Below, one piece after another: positions 34,475 through 42,154 of a stretch of 64,000 nucleotides of DNA; position 1 is the stretch's first letter, and each line of letters begins with the position of its first letter. The translations under genes and the position numbers were made by a program. Below the pieces are notes generated by a model. It was not told where the DNA came from. It saw only the letters and a program-made list of their open reading frames with translations, and made no database searches. This DNA comes from Clostridium sp. C2-6-12 (GTDB lineage Bacteria > Bacillota > Clostridia > Clostridiales > Clostridiaceae), in assembly GCF_009928485.1 (NCBI RefSeq), contig NZ_JAABNP010000028.1, positions 17,372-81,371 of the forward strand, read 5' to 3'.

Positions 34475-35379
34475 TATAAATCTCTCCTTTTAGTTTCATT
34501 TGAGCTTTCAGGATTTTTAGTAACAGTTATGTATTTATCCATTAAGCCTAATTCTATTATGTTATATAGTATATCTTTGTTTCTAGTAAGCTGTAGTCTA
34601 TCTAAATTTGATTTAGCATTGTACCCACAGTTTAAAATAGTAAATTCTATTTTAGGTTTTATAGCATCAATAAATTTATCATACACCAAGTTATCTTTAT
34701 TATACAAATAATTTATAGGATTAAATTTTTCTTTTTCCATGTCAGATTTTAAATCATCTAAAGCATCTATTAAATAAATCCATTTACCAATAGAATAACC
34801 TAAGTTATATAATGAACTTCTAAGTTCTTCAGAATCATTGATTAATTCAAAAGGATAATCATGTAGTATTATACCAACTAAATTACTAAATGGATCACAT
34901 ATTTCATCAATAGAATTAAAAGATTTACTATTTTCCAACGTGGAAAGTTTATTTAAGCATTCTTTTATACTATTATTTATTTTATCTATTGAAGAATTGA
35001 ATTTCTTTTTATATGGCGATAAAATAATTGAAAAAAATCGGCTTTTGAAATTTTTATCATCATTTACATCATCCAAAAGTTTGTAATAGAATAATGAAAT
35101 ATTCATAGCTGCTGCATAAGATAAAGCTCTATTGTTAGCTATTATAAGCTTCTTTTCAGCTGGGTGAAGAGCACATCGATGAGAAGAAACTTGTAATTCA
35201 TCCGGATTTAATCCATCTAATAATAAACCTAAAAAGGTCATATCATAATTTAAAGACATTCTAGGTATATTTCCAAATTCTTTTTTTATATGACAACATA
35301 AACCACAATAATAGCATTTAAATCTAGCAAAATCCTTTACTTTCATTTCAGCTTTCAATGGAGTAACATATCCAAACAA
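34474..35379 (-). CDS. DUF5685 family protein with Cys-rich N-terminus
   Basis: 301 residues from TTG 35379 (MFGYVTPLKAEMKVKDFARF), seven bases after aaggagtg. Residues 22-32 read KCYYCGLCCHIKKEFG, a cysteine cluster that could bind metal. The remainder is helical with DDVNDDKNFKSRF near 108 and YDEICDPFSNLVG-like and DALDDLKSDMEKEKFNP segments near 160-215, an aspartate-rich layout recalling isoprenoid synthase folds. It is translationally coupled to the J-domain gene. Family name is from recall; function is unknown. Confidence 0.8.
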   Translation of the reverse strand: MFGYVTPLKAEMKVKDFARFKCYYCGLCCHIKKEFGNIPRMSLNYDMTFLGLLLDGLNPDELQVSSHRCALHPAEKKLIIANNRALSYAAAMNISLFYYKLLDDVNDDKNFKSRFFSIILSPYKKKFNSSIDKINNSIKECLNKLSTLENSKSFNSIDEICDPFSNLVGIILHDYPFELINDSEELRSSLYNLGYSIGKWIYLIDALDDLKSDMEKEKFNPINYLYNKDNLVYDKFIDAIKPKIEFTILNCGYNAKSNLDRLQLTRNKDILYNIIELGLMDKYITVTKNPESSNETKRRDL

Positions 35380-35716
35380 TAAAAACACTCCTTAATATAT
35401 TAGAACTTCCTTTAGGTTAGAGTTGCTTAATAAAAACCTAAATGAAGATAAGTAACCTATTTATAAAATTAAGTATAATCCAATTATACAGTAAATTTTG
35501 GCATTGGAACAATAGTGTTTAGATATATATAATAAAAAGTTCAGATAAAATTCATATTTATAATATATCAAAGACTTAAAAATAGAAAAACTTTATAATA
35601 GATAAATGCGGTTTTATATATTTTTTAAGTGCATTTTGAAAAAATAAGGTATAATATATTTATAAATGAAATTAAGGGATATTTTATAAAAATATAAAAA
35701 TTTTTTTGAAAAAGTA

Positions 35717-35745
35717 TTTACAACGGATAATAATTATTATATAAT
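35717..35745 (+). promoter_or_regulatory. Rubrerythrin promoter with PerR-box-like palindrome
   Basis: TTTACA (35717-35722), 17 bases, TATAAT (35740-35745). The palindrome ATAATAATTATTAT (35727-35740) lies between them and resembles the PerR box TTATAATnATTATAA. In C. acetobutylicum PerR represses the reverse rubrerythrin genes, which supports this reading. The rest of 35380-35819 is AT-rich leader DNA. Confidence 0.6.
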
Positions 35746-35819
35746 AACAAATGCAGTGAGAAACAAATAAATATATAAATAATAAATTAATAAATTTAAA
35801 TTTTAGGAGGAGAAAAATT

Positions 35820-36362
35820 ATGAAAAAATTCGTTTGTACAGTGTGTGGTTATATTTATGAAGGAGAAGCAGCTCCAGAAAAATGCCCAGTGTGTGGAGTT
35901 GGAGCAGAGAAGTTCGTTGAACAAAGCGGAGATTTAGCTTTTGCAGATGAACATGTAATTGGAGTAGCTAAAGATGTTGATCCTGAAGTTATAGAAGGTT
36001 TAAGAGCAAACTTTGTTGGTGAATGTTCAGAAGTAGGAATGTACTTAGCTATGTCAAGACAAGCTGATAGAGAAGGATATCCAGAAGTTGCAGAAGCTTA
36101 TAAGAGAATAGCTTTTGAAGAAGCAGAACATGCTGCTAGATTTGCAGAATTATTAGGAGAAGTAGTTGTTGCTGATACAAAGGCAAACTTACAAGCTAGA
36201 GTTGATGCAGAACATGGTGCATGCCAAGGTAAGAAGGATTTAGCAACTCTTGCTAAAAAACTAAATTTAGATGCAATTCACGATACAGTTCATGAAATGT
36301 GTAAAGATGAAGCTAGACATGGTAAAGCATTTAAAGGTCTTTTAGACAGATATTTTAAATAA
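35820..36362 (+). CDS. Reverse rubrerythrin (NADH peroxidase terminal component)
   Basis: 180 residues. A rubredoxin-like Cys4 iron site is N-terminal (CTVCGYIYEGE, residues 5-15, and CPVCGVG, 23-29), followed by the diiron four-helix domain with EVGMYLAMSRQADREGYPEVAEAY and EEAEHAARFAEL, and EMCKDEARHGKAF near the end. This order, rubredoxin before diiron, defines reverse rubrerythrin, which reduces H2O2 and helps the anaerobe survive oxygen. Strong aggagga site. The last 50 bases of the gene are the left attachment repeat of an integrated element and are repeated at 44303, so the C-terminus was rebuilt by insertion. Confidence 0.94.
   Translation: MKKFVCTVCGYIYEGEAAPEKCPVCGVGAEKFVEQSGDLAFADEHVIGVAKDVDPEVIEGLRANFVGECSEVGMYLAMSRQADREGYPEVAEAYKRIAFEEAEHAARFAELLGEVVVADTKANLQARVDAEHGACQGKKDLATLAKKLNLDAIHDTVHEMCKDEARHGKAFKGLLDRYFK
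36309..36358 (+). repeat. attL: left direct repeat of the integrated element
   Basis: Fifty bases identical, except one position (36347 C versus 44341 T), to 44303-44352. The repeat codes for the last 16 to 17 residues of rubrerythrin (EARHGKAFKGLLDRYF). The gene stays whole after insertion. Next to it, 36363-36678 is non-coding DNA that carries the integrase arm sites. Confidence 0.92.
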
Positions 36363-36509
36363 AATATAATATAAAAAAATATATTTAGATACAATTTTCA
36401 ATATTGGTAAGTGGCTATAAATAAGGCTTTTGAGTTCGTAGTCATGAAACTAATTTTGAAAATTGTATTTTTTTATCTCTTGATATATTTTGAATGTATT
36501 TTACTTTTA

Positions 36510-36566
36510 GTGGGAACATCGTGGGATATCTACATTATTATTTTAAAAATATTTTTATTTTCCCAC
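36510..36566. repeat. Left arm-type integrase sites (GTGGGA repeats)
   Basis: GTGGGAA (36510), GTGGGAT (36521) and, inverted, TTTCCCAC (36559). The same word occurs three times at the right end of the element. Arm sites bound by the N-terminal domain of Tn916-type integrases look like this. Confidence 0.55.
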
Positions 36567-36696
36567 ATTTCTTGTTATTCTTTGAAAACACTAACTTTAT
36601 TCAATGTATATACTTTTTTCTTGGGGGAAATGTAATTGACACGATTTCTTTTGATGATATAATGAGCTTATTAGTAATTTGAAAGCTGGTGAAATA

Positions 36697-37851
36697 TTGA
36701 AAGGTAGTGTTAGAAAAAAAGGAGCAACTTGGTCATATAGAATTGACTTGGGCAAAATTGATGGTAAGAGAAAACAAATAGAACGTAGTGGCTTTAAGAC
36801 AGAAAAGGAAGCTAATTTTGCATTATCAGAAGTTATTAATGAATATGGTAAGACAGGAACTTTTATCGAAAATAAAAAAGTAACTTTTCAAGAAGTATTT
36901 AATGAATTTATAAACCTTGAAGCTCCTACTACAAGAGCATTTGCTACAATTTTGCGTTACAAATCATTATATAATAATCATTTTCAAGAATTTGCGCCAA
37001 GATACATATTCCAAATAACAGAAAACTCAATTCAAGATTTTATAAACTCTAAATGCAAAACACATAGTGATGAGTATGTTCGTTCTATTTATAATTTTTT
37101 CCTTGTCTTATTCAATTATGCAATAGAAAAGAAGTATTTAAAAATATCTCCCATGAAAAATGTTAAACCTCCTAAAAGCTATAGAGCATATGGAGAAATT
37201 AAAGCTTATTCAAAAGATGAACTTGAAAAAATGGAAGAAAGGTTTAAAAGTACAAATTTACTTACGGCTTTTATTCTTGGTATTAACTTAGGTATAAGAG
37301 TTGGAGAATGTTTTGCATTAAGATTTTCAGATATAGACTGGAATAAAGAAACGATTAAAATAGATAAACAATTGCAGTATCAAGATAAAATGTGGAGTTT
37401 GGTTTATCCCAAGACAGCTAATGCAGTTAGAACAATTAAATTAAATAAAAATCTAGTTGAATATTTAAGAAATTTAAAGATTCAATATGAAAATGATAAA
37501 CATGAATACGGACTTGCATATAAAATCAATACTGTTATGGAGAAGCGTGGGAAAAGCTCTGAATTAATGGTTATAGATAATTTTATTAATATCAAACCAA
37601 ATGGGGTAATGCTTACGACAGATAGTCAAAAGGTATTATCTAGAATATGCAAAAATGAATTCAACATAGATTTTAAGTTTCATAACCTTAGACATACTCA
37701 TGCAACGATGTTGGCTGAAAAAGGAGTTAATCCTAAATATGTACAACAAAGGCTTGGACATGGAAAACTAGAAATAACTTTAAGGTATTACACTCATGTA
37801 ACTGATTCCATGCATAATCAAGTTGCTGAGATTGTAGATGATTTATTTTAA
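36697..37851 (+). CDS. int: Tyrosine recombinase/integrase (Tn916-type)
   Basis: 384 residues if TTG 36697 is used (ctggtg six bases upstream; protein then begins with KGSVRKKGATWSYRIDLGK); an in-frame TTG at 36679 is possible. Order: N-terminal arm-binding domain (about 1-50), SAM-like core-binding domain (60-160), catalytic domain with Arg in GINLGIRVGECFALR, HNLRHTHATML (HxxR) and the nucleophile Tyr in ITLRYYTHV. It should catalyse integration and excision at the rubrerythrin 3' end; it lies just inside attL. Confidence 0.94.
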   Translation: MKGSVRKKGATWSYRIDLGKIDGKRKQIERSGFKTEKEANFALSEVINEYGKTGTFIENKKVTFQEVFNEFINLEAPTTRAFATILRYKSLYNNHFQEFAPRYIFQITENSIQDFINSKCKTHSDEYVRSIYNFFLVLFNYAIEKKYLKISPMKNVKPPKSYRAYGEIKAYSKDELEKMEERFKSTNLLTAFILGINLGIRVGECFALRFSDIDWNKETIKIDKQLQYQDKMWSLVYPKTANAVRTIKLNKNLVEYLRNLKIQYENDKHEYGLAYKINTVMEKRGKSSELMVIDNFINIKPNGVMLTTDSQKVLSRICKNEFNIDFKFHNLRHTHATMLAEKGVNPKYVQQRLGHGKLEITLRYYTHVTDSMHNQVAEIVDDLF

Positions 37852-37906
37852 ATAAATATATAAAACAGACTTAAAATGATATTTAAGTCTGTTTATTTAA
37901 CGTAAA

Positions 37907-38797
37907 TCAGTTAATGTTATAAACTGTATAATACTTAGGGTCTTCTATCAAAATATCGCATTTATTTAGAATCATTTCTCTTTCTTGATAATTTAACGAA
38001 TAATAATATTCTACCAATTGCCAATCAAATAAATCAAGTGTTGGCAAATACGGAATTTCCAAATTGAGTTGATCCAAATAAATACCTCTTGCAACATTCA
38101 ATTTTATTTTTAATTGTTCTGATAGACTGCGATATATTTCAATATCATCAGCAAAATTATTTTTTTCATATAGTTCGCTTAAAAGTTGCGAATCATTCTT
38201 ATTAAAACACTTTATATCTAATCTTACAACATTTTGAATATTCATAGAAAAAATAGAATTTCTAATTTCTGTTTTTCCATCCTCATTTAGCAATGCATAA
38301 CTACATATTAAATTCCAAGCATCCTCACTAATTTTTTCATAATCATCATAAAATTTTAAAATTTTATAACAATCCAAAATTGCCATATTATTATATTTTT
38401 CAAGAATAGATTTTATGCAGTCGTTTCTTTCATTTTCTTCATTCATCTCATCAATTCCATCATCAAATTGTAATAACTCGCTATTAGGTGATATTTTATT
38501 TACTTTTTCCAACTTCATTCTTACTCCAACTTCTGTTGTAAAAAAAATATTATGTTTAAGTTGTTCTAATGAAATACCTAAAGTTTCCGAGAATTTTTCC
38601 AAAGTTCTATTTATTCTTTTATCTTTTCCATTATAATTATCATATTTACCACTTAAATATCTTTCGAAAGTTCTTTGAATGCTTTTATCCTCCTCACCTG
38701 GAAATTTTTCTTCATATATCTCTGCAAATTTTTCATTAGTTATTGACATTGCTTTTTTTAGAAATTTTAATTTATCCGAAATTTTATCGCGTTTCAT
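37907..38797 (-). CDS. Element regulator with N-terminal HTH-like domain
   Basis: 296 residues from ATG 38797, which has gaggagat upstream; an extended frame to 38836 lacks one. The N-terminal 100 residues (KLKFLKKAMSITNEKFAEI, IQRTFERYLSGKYDNY, NRTLEKFSETLGISLEQL) look like a Cro/C1-type helix-turn-helix used by element repressors. The rest is helical and Asp/Glu-rich with no protease signature. It is transcribed away from the mobilisation genes, the usual place of a master repressor. A 120-base palindrome and two short palindromes lie in the intergenic region that it faces. Confidence 0.65.
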   Translation of the reverse strand: MKRDKISDKLKFLKKAMSITNEKFAEIYEEKFPGEEDKSIQRTFERYLSGKYDNYNGKDKRINRTLEKFSETLGISLEQLKHNIFFTTEVGVRMKLEKVNKISPNSELLQFDDGIDEMNEENERNDCIKSILEKYNNMAILDCYKILKFYDDYEKISEDAWNLICSYALLNEDGKTEIRNSIFSMNIQNVVRLDIKCFNKNDSQLLSELYEKNNFADDIEIYRSLSEQLKIKLNVARGIYLDQLNLEIPYLPTLDLFDWQLVEYYYSLNYQEREMILNKCDILIEDPKYYTVYNIN

Positions 38798-38881
38798 ATT
38801 ATATCTCCTCATATAATTAATTTGTATTATAAACAAATCTCACTAGAATATAACCACTAAAATATGTGGTATATTTATGAC

Positions 38882-39003
38882 ATCATCCTCCTAATTACAA
38901 ACAAAATTGAAGATTAAATTGTAGTAAAGGCCAGGCTGCAAGCCTGTTTATTCAGCCTTTACGACAATTTAATATTCGATTTATAATTTTGTATTAGGAT
39001 GAT
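38882..39003. repeat. 122-base imperfect palindrome, candidate single-strand origin
   Basis: The left arm from ATCATCCT (38882) through GATTAAATTGTAGTAAAGGC pairs with the right arm GCCTTTACGACAATTTAAT through AGGATGAT (ends 39003), with small bulges; the centre has its own hairpin CAGGCT/AGCCTG. It is in the non-coding region between regulator and mobilisation genes. As single-stranded DNA it would fold into one long rod, as lagging-strand (sso) origins of rolling-circle plasmids do. No known sso sequence box was seen, so this is inference. Confidence 0.6.
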
Positions 39004-39101
39004 TAATCGTATATAAAGTTATTTTACAATATATTTATATTAATTTAATTCATTATAATCTATTAAATTCTATTTTCAACGACATATTCCAAAAAAATAT
39101 A

Positions 39102-39175
39102 GACACATATTATTAATATTGTGTCGTTTTAAAGTTATTTTTTAAGCTTTAAAATATAAGTACGGTTAGCTAACC
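39102..39175. promoter_or_regulatory. Two palindromes before the mobilisation genes, candidate operators
   Basis: GACACA (39102) and TGTGTC (39120) flank an AT palindrome, and GGTTAGCTAACC (39164-39175) is a perfect 12-base palindrome. Both lie 60-140 bases before the first rightward gene and are plausible binding sites of the element regulator. The rest of 38798-39237 is otherwise non-coding. Confidence 0.45.
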
Positions 39176-39237
39176 TAGGATGTGAGAGAAAAATTATAAT
39201 ACAAAAATTATTTTTTATGAAAGAGGATGTGGAATGA

Positions 39238-39573
39238 ATGATAACTTTAAATAAAATTATAGTAACATTAATACAAGTAGCTGGTTCGGATACTGTTTTA
39301 ATTACAGATGTTAAACCACTAAGGACATTTGTAGATGGGAAAATAACAGATGATATATCTAATTATTCTTATACAGTTGTGTGTCCTGATAATAAGTATG
39401 AAACTTTTTCTGTAAAAATCGAAAGTAAACAACCAATTATCACCCTTGAAGAACTTGAATCTGAAGGTGCTATTAAAGCTAAAATAAAAGGCTTTGAAGG
39501 TAGGTTTTACTTAAACAGAGATAAAGAAGTTCTATTTACTTCAAAAGCAACAGGATTGGAGATAATAGGATGA
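39238..39573 (+). CDS. Small element protein (position of YdcP/DUF961)
   Basis: 111 residues, start ATG 39238 with agaggatg upstream, no membrane segment. The sequence is beta-rich: IKAKIKGFEGRFYLNRDKEVLFTSKATGLEII at the end. In Tn916/ICEBs1-type elements a small DUF961 (YdcP) protein precedes the FtsK-like gene, and the C-terminal pattern here recalls it weakly. No clear family membership. It overlaps the next gene by four bases (ATGA), so they are coupled. Confidence 0.55.
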   Translation: MITLNKIIVTLIQVAGSDTVLITDVKPLRTFVDGKITDDISNYSYTVVCPDNKYETFSVKIESKQPIITLEELESEGAIKAKIKGFEGRFYLNRDKEVLFTSKATGLEIIG

Positions 39574-40319
39574 TAAAAAAATTCTTTGATATGTTAAATA
39601 AATTATATGATGATGGTGAATATTTACAATTTATTCTTTATATCATATTAGTCGTCATGTTTTCTTTTGTGTTAATAATACCAACTTACTATGCATTTGA
39701 AAATTTATTTTTATTTGTTGAACAAAGATTTGATGAAATACTTGTTATTGTTGGTGGCTATGTAATGTTTTACTTATGGTGGAAGGATAAAACAAAAAAT
39801 AGAGAAGAAAAAAACATGAAGCTATTAAAAGACTCTTCTTTAGCTAAAGAAAATAATGAAAAAGTTTTATGTGAAAGTAATTATGTAACTATAAGACAAT
39901 GCCTATTTTCTACTTTATTAGAAAATGCTGAAATCCTTAATCTGAAAAAGCCTGAAAAATTAAGTGAGCTTGATTCTCCTAGTAAAATTATATCAAAAGG
40001 CAACGTTTATATGTGTCAGTTTGTCCTAGTGAAAAATGGGGAAATAAATTCAGATAAAATACAAGAAATGCTCCAATTAAGAATTGTTCAAAAATTAAAT
40101 ACTTTTGAATACGCTGGAATACAACAAACATCATTTATTTATAATGGAAATGCCTATCCAATATTATTGATCGATGAAGTATGTGATAATGGAACTTTTG
40201 TACAAATTGATATAACTTGGGCAAGCGAAAAGTATTGTGATTTATTAAACACGAGAGCACATGCAAAAATGCAACAATTGCAACCTAGAAACGTAAATGT
40301 TTATGACAAAGACTTTTAG
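39570..40319 (+). CDS. Membrane-anchored element protein of unknown function
   Basis: 249 residues. Two hydrophobic helices at about 18-42 (FILYIILVVMFSFVLIIPTYY) and 52-70 (EILVIVGGYVMFYLWW), then a cytoplasmic domain of about 170 residues with a long charged helix, VTIRQCLFSTLLENAE near 109 and NAYPILLIDEVCDNGTFVQIDITW near 205. I do not recognise the domain. It is coupled to the gene before and ends 10 bases before the ATPase gene. Two N-terminal helices before an FtsK-like ATPase suggest it is the split-off membrane part of a coupling protein. Confidence 0.6.
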   Translation: MIKKFFDMLNKLYDDGEYLQFILYIILVVMFSFVLIIPTYYAFENLFLFVEQRFDEILVIVGGYVMFYLWWKDKTKNREEKNMKLLKDSSLAKENNEKVLCESNYVTIRQCLFSTLLENAEILNLKKPEKLSELDSPSKIISKGNVYMCQFVLVKNGEINSDKIQEMLQLRIVQKLNTFEYAGIQQTSFIYNGNAYPILLIDEVCDNGTFVQIDITWASEKYCDLLNTRAHAKMQQLQPRNVNVYDKDF

Positions 40320-40329
40320 TTCATAGTAT

Positions 40330-41034
40330 ATGGATATAGATATATTATTCAATCAAAAATATCTTTCTTTTGGGATTTCAGAAATTATTACATGGAATCC
40401 CGAAATAGCTCCACATATTATAACAATTGGTTCAACCGGAAGTGGTAAGACATATTTTACCAAGTTGCTTTTGGGAAAGATTGCATTAAAAGTTCCAGAT
40501 TCTCAAATTTATATATGTGATTTCAAAGGTGATGATGACTTCTCGTTTTTAGATAATTGTTCTCGTTTTTATAGGTTTATGAATTGTTCCATTGGTTTGC
40601 AACAATTTTATGAACATTTTCAAAAAAGGCAAAAAGGAGAAGAGAAAAACAATAACATGATAGTTTTATTTTTTGATGAATGGGCAAGTTATTGTAATAG
40701 CCTTGATAAAAAAATGATAGAAGAAGAAAAAAAGAAACTTTCAAATCTTCTAATGTTAGGGCGTTCTTTTAGAGTTCATGTAATAATAAGTCAACAAAGA
40801 GCAGATGCAACTTATTTCAATTCTGCACGTGATAATTTTAATTTTGTAGTTGGTTTAGGAAATTTAAGTGAGGAATCTAAAAACATGTTATTTCATGAAT
40901 TTAAATCAGAAATGCTTCCTGATAGAAAACAAGGAACAGGCTATATGCTTACAAATGGAAGTAATCTTATATCAATTCAAGTACCTACTATTTCTAATAT
41001 GCAAAAATTACAAAAAACAATAAAAGTTGCATAG
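40330..41034 (+). CDS. FtsK/HerA-like ATPase, putative TcpA-type coupling protein
   Basis: 234 residues. Walker A ITIGSTGSGKTYFTKLLL at about 33, Walker B NNMIVLFFDEWASY at about 113, sensor-like HVIISQQRADATY at about 151, and GTGYMLTNGSNLISIQVP near the end: the FtsK/TcpA core without gamma domain. In mobilizable elements such ATPases bring the relaxase-DNA complex to the conjugation pore. It lacks its own membrane helices, which the preceding gene supplies. Its stop codon TAG lies inside the 5' arm of the origin-like stem-loop. Confidence 0.85.
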   Translation: MDIDILFNQKYLSFGISEIITWNPEIAPHIITIGSTGSGKTYFTKLLLGKIALKVPDSQIYICDFKGDDDFSFLDNCSRFYRFMNCSIGLQQFYEHFQKRQKGEEKNNNMIVLFFDEWASYCNSLDKKMIEEEKKKLSNLLMLGRSFRVHVIISQQRADATYFNSARDNFNFVVGLGNLSEESKNMLFHEFKSEMLPDRKQGTGYMLTNGSNLISIQVPTISNMQKLQKTIKVA

Positions 41035-41055
41035 GTTAGTATTACCCTATGCAAC
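41026..41055 (+). other. Origin-like stem-loop with CRESS-virus nonanucleotide TAGTATTAC
   Basis: The arms GTTGCATAGG (41026-41035) and CCTATGCAAC (41046-41055) are perfect complements. The 10-base loop is T plus TAGTATTAC (41037-41045). In circoviruses and geminiviruses a nonanucleotide of the form TARTATTAC sits in the loop of such a stem, and Rep nicks between its T7 and A8. Here it lies 88 bases before a Rep of the same protein architecture. I infer that it is the nick site (dso/oriT) of the element. Confidence 0.85.
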
Positions 41056-41058
41056 ATA

Positions 41059-41124
41059 TGTCGCAAATATATATAAACATAAATAACATAAGGTTTTAAT
41101 TAACTGCGACACCAAAATCGCAAA
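41059..41124. repeat. Iteron-like repeats next to the origin
   Basis: TGTCGCA (41059-41065), its inverse TGCGACA (41105-41111) and TCGCAAA (41118-41124; also within 41061-41067). CRESS Rep proteins bind short iterons beside the stem-loop, and these are the only GC-containing repeated words between the stem-loop and rep. They also overlap the rep leader, which would allow autoregulation. Confidence 0.5.
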
Positions 41125-41142
41125 AAAAAGGAGGAGAATACT

Positions 41143-42108
41143 ATTCCAAAAGATTCCCAATCAAGAAAATGGCAAATAACTATTAATAACCCCCTAGAAA
41201 AAGATTTTACCCATGATAAAATTAAAGAAGAAATTAAAAAAATAAAATCGTGTATCTATTATTGTCTAAGTGATGAAATTGGAAGTAAAGAAAAAACACA
41301 TCATACACATATATTTATTGCTTGTTCTTCATCAGTACGATTTAGTACCATTAAAAATAGATTTTCACAAGCACATATAGAAATGGCAAGAGGTACATCA
41401 GAACAAAATAGAGATTATGTTTTTAAAAATGGGAAATATGAAAAAGAGAAAGGTGTAACAAAATTACCTGATACCCAAGAGGAATTTGGAGAAATGCCAC
41501 TCGAAAGACAAGGTGCTAGAAATGATATTAACGACCTTTATGATATGATAAAAGATGGTATGTCTGATTATGAAATCTTTGAAGAAAATCCAAATTATAT
41601 TTTGCAAATTGATACTTTAGAGAAGGTTAGGCAAACATTTCGGCAAAATGAATATAAAAGTAAAGTAAGGGAAATTATTGTTACATATATTTGGGGTAAA
41701 TCCGGTACAGGAAAAACTCATGGTGTAATGAACAAATATGGATTCGAAAATGTTTATAGAGTTACGAATTATTCTCATGGTGGTTTCGATGGATATAGAG
41801 GACAAGATGTAATTATCTTTGAAGAGTTTTATTCTAATTTCAAAATTCAAGATATGTTAAATTATTTAGATTGTTATCCACTTGAGCTTCCTTGTCGTTA
41901 TACTAATAAGGTGGCATGTTTTACCAAAATCTATATTATTTCTAATATAGATTTATTTCAACAATATTTAAATATACAAGTAGAATACCCTGAAACTTGG
42001 ATAGCTTTTTTAAGAAGAATAAATAAAGTAATAGAGTATCATAATTATAATAGTTTCAATGAATATGAAATAAATGATTATATTGAAAATTATAGAGATA
42101 GCAAATAA
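41143..42108 (+). CDS. rep: Rep: HUH endonuclease + SF3 helicase (CRESS-DNA type)
   Basis: 321 residues. The start appears to be ATT 41143: ggaggag ends six bases before it, no ATG/GTG/TTG exists there, and the conserved motif I (KWQITINN) follows ten residues on; the first ATG (41383) would remove the nuclease. Motif II is HHTHIFIAC (HxH), motif III RDYVFKNGKYE (YxxK, Tyr nucleophile). The helicase part has Walker A WGKSGTGKTH (about 187), Walker B DVIIFEEF (about 225) and motif C YIISN (about 265). It should nick the stem-loop and unwind the DNA, serving replication and probably transfer. Confidence 0.92.
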   Translation: MPKDSQSRKWQITINNPLEKDFTHDKIKEEIKKIKSCIYYCLSDEIGSKEKTHHTHIFIACSSSVRFSTIKNRFSQAHIEMARGTSEQNRDYVFKNGKYEKEKGVTKLPDTQEEFGEMPLERQGARNDINDLYDMIKDGMSDYEIFEENPNYILQIDTLEKVRQTFRQNEYKSKVREIIVTYIWGKSGTGKTHGVMNKYGFENVYRVTNYSHGGFDGYRGQDVIIFEEFYSNFKIQDMLNYLDCYPLELPCRYTNKVACFTKIYIISNIDLFQQYLNIQVEYPETWIAFLRRINKVIEYHNYNSFNEYEINDYIENYRDSK

Positions 42109-42154
42109 TCACAACACAAATGATTTTAAAATGTTAACAAAAGGAGGAAATCCA

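Noticed and set aside
36411..36682. Two small hydrophobic reading frames between rubrerythrin and integrase
   Set aside because: They overlap each other in different frames, lack ribosome sites and cover the integrase arm sites.
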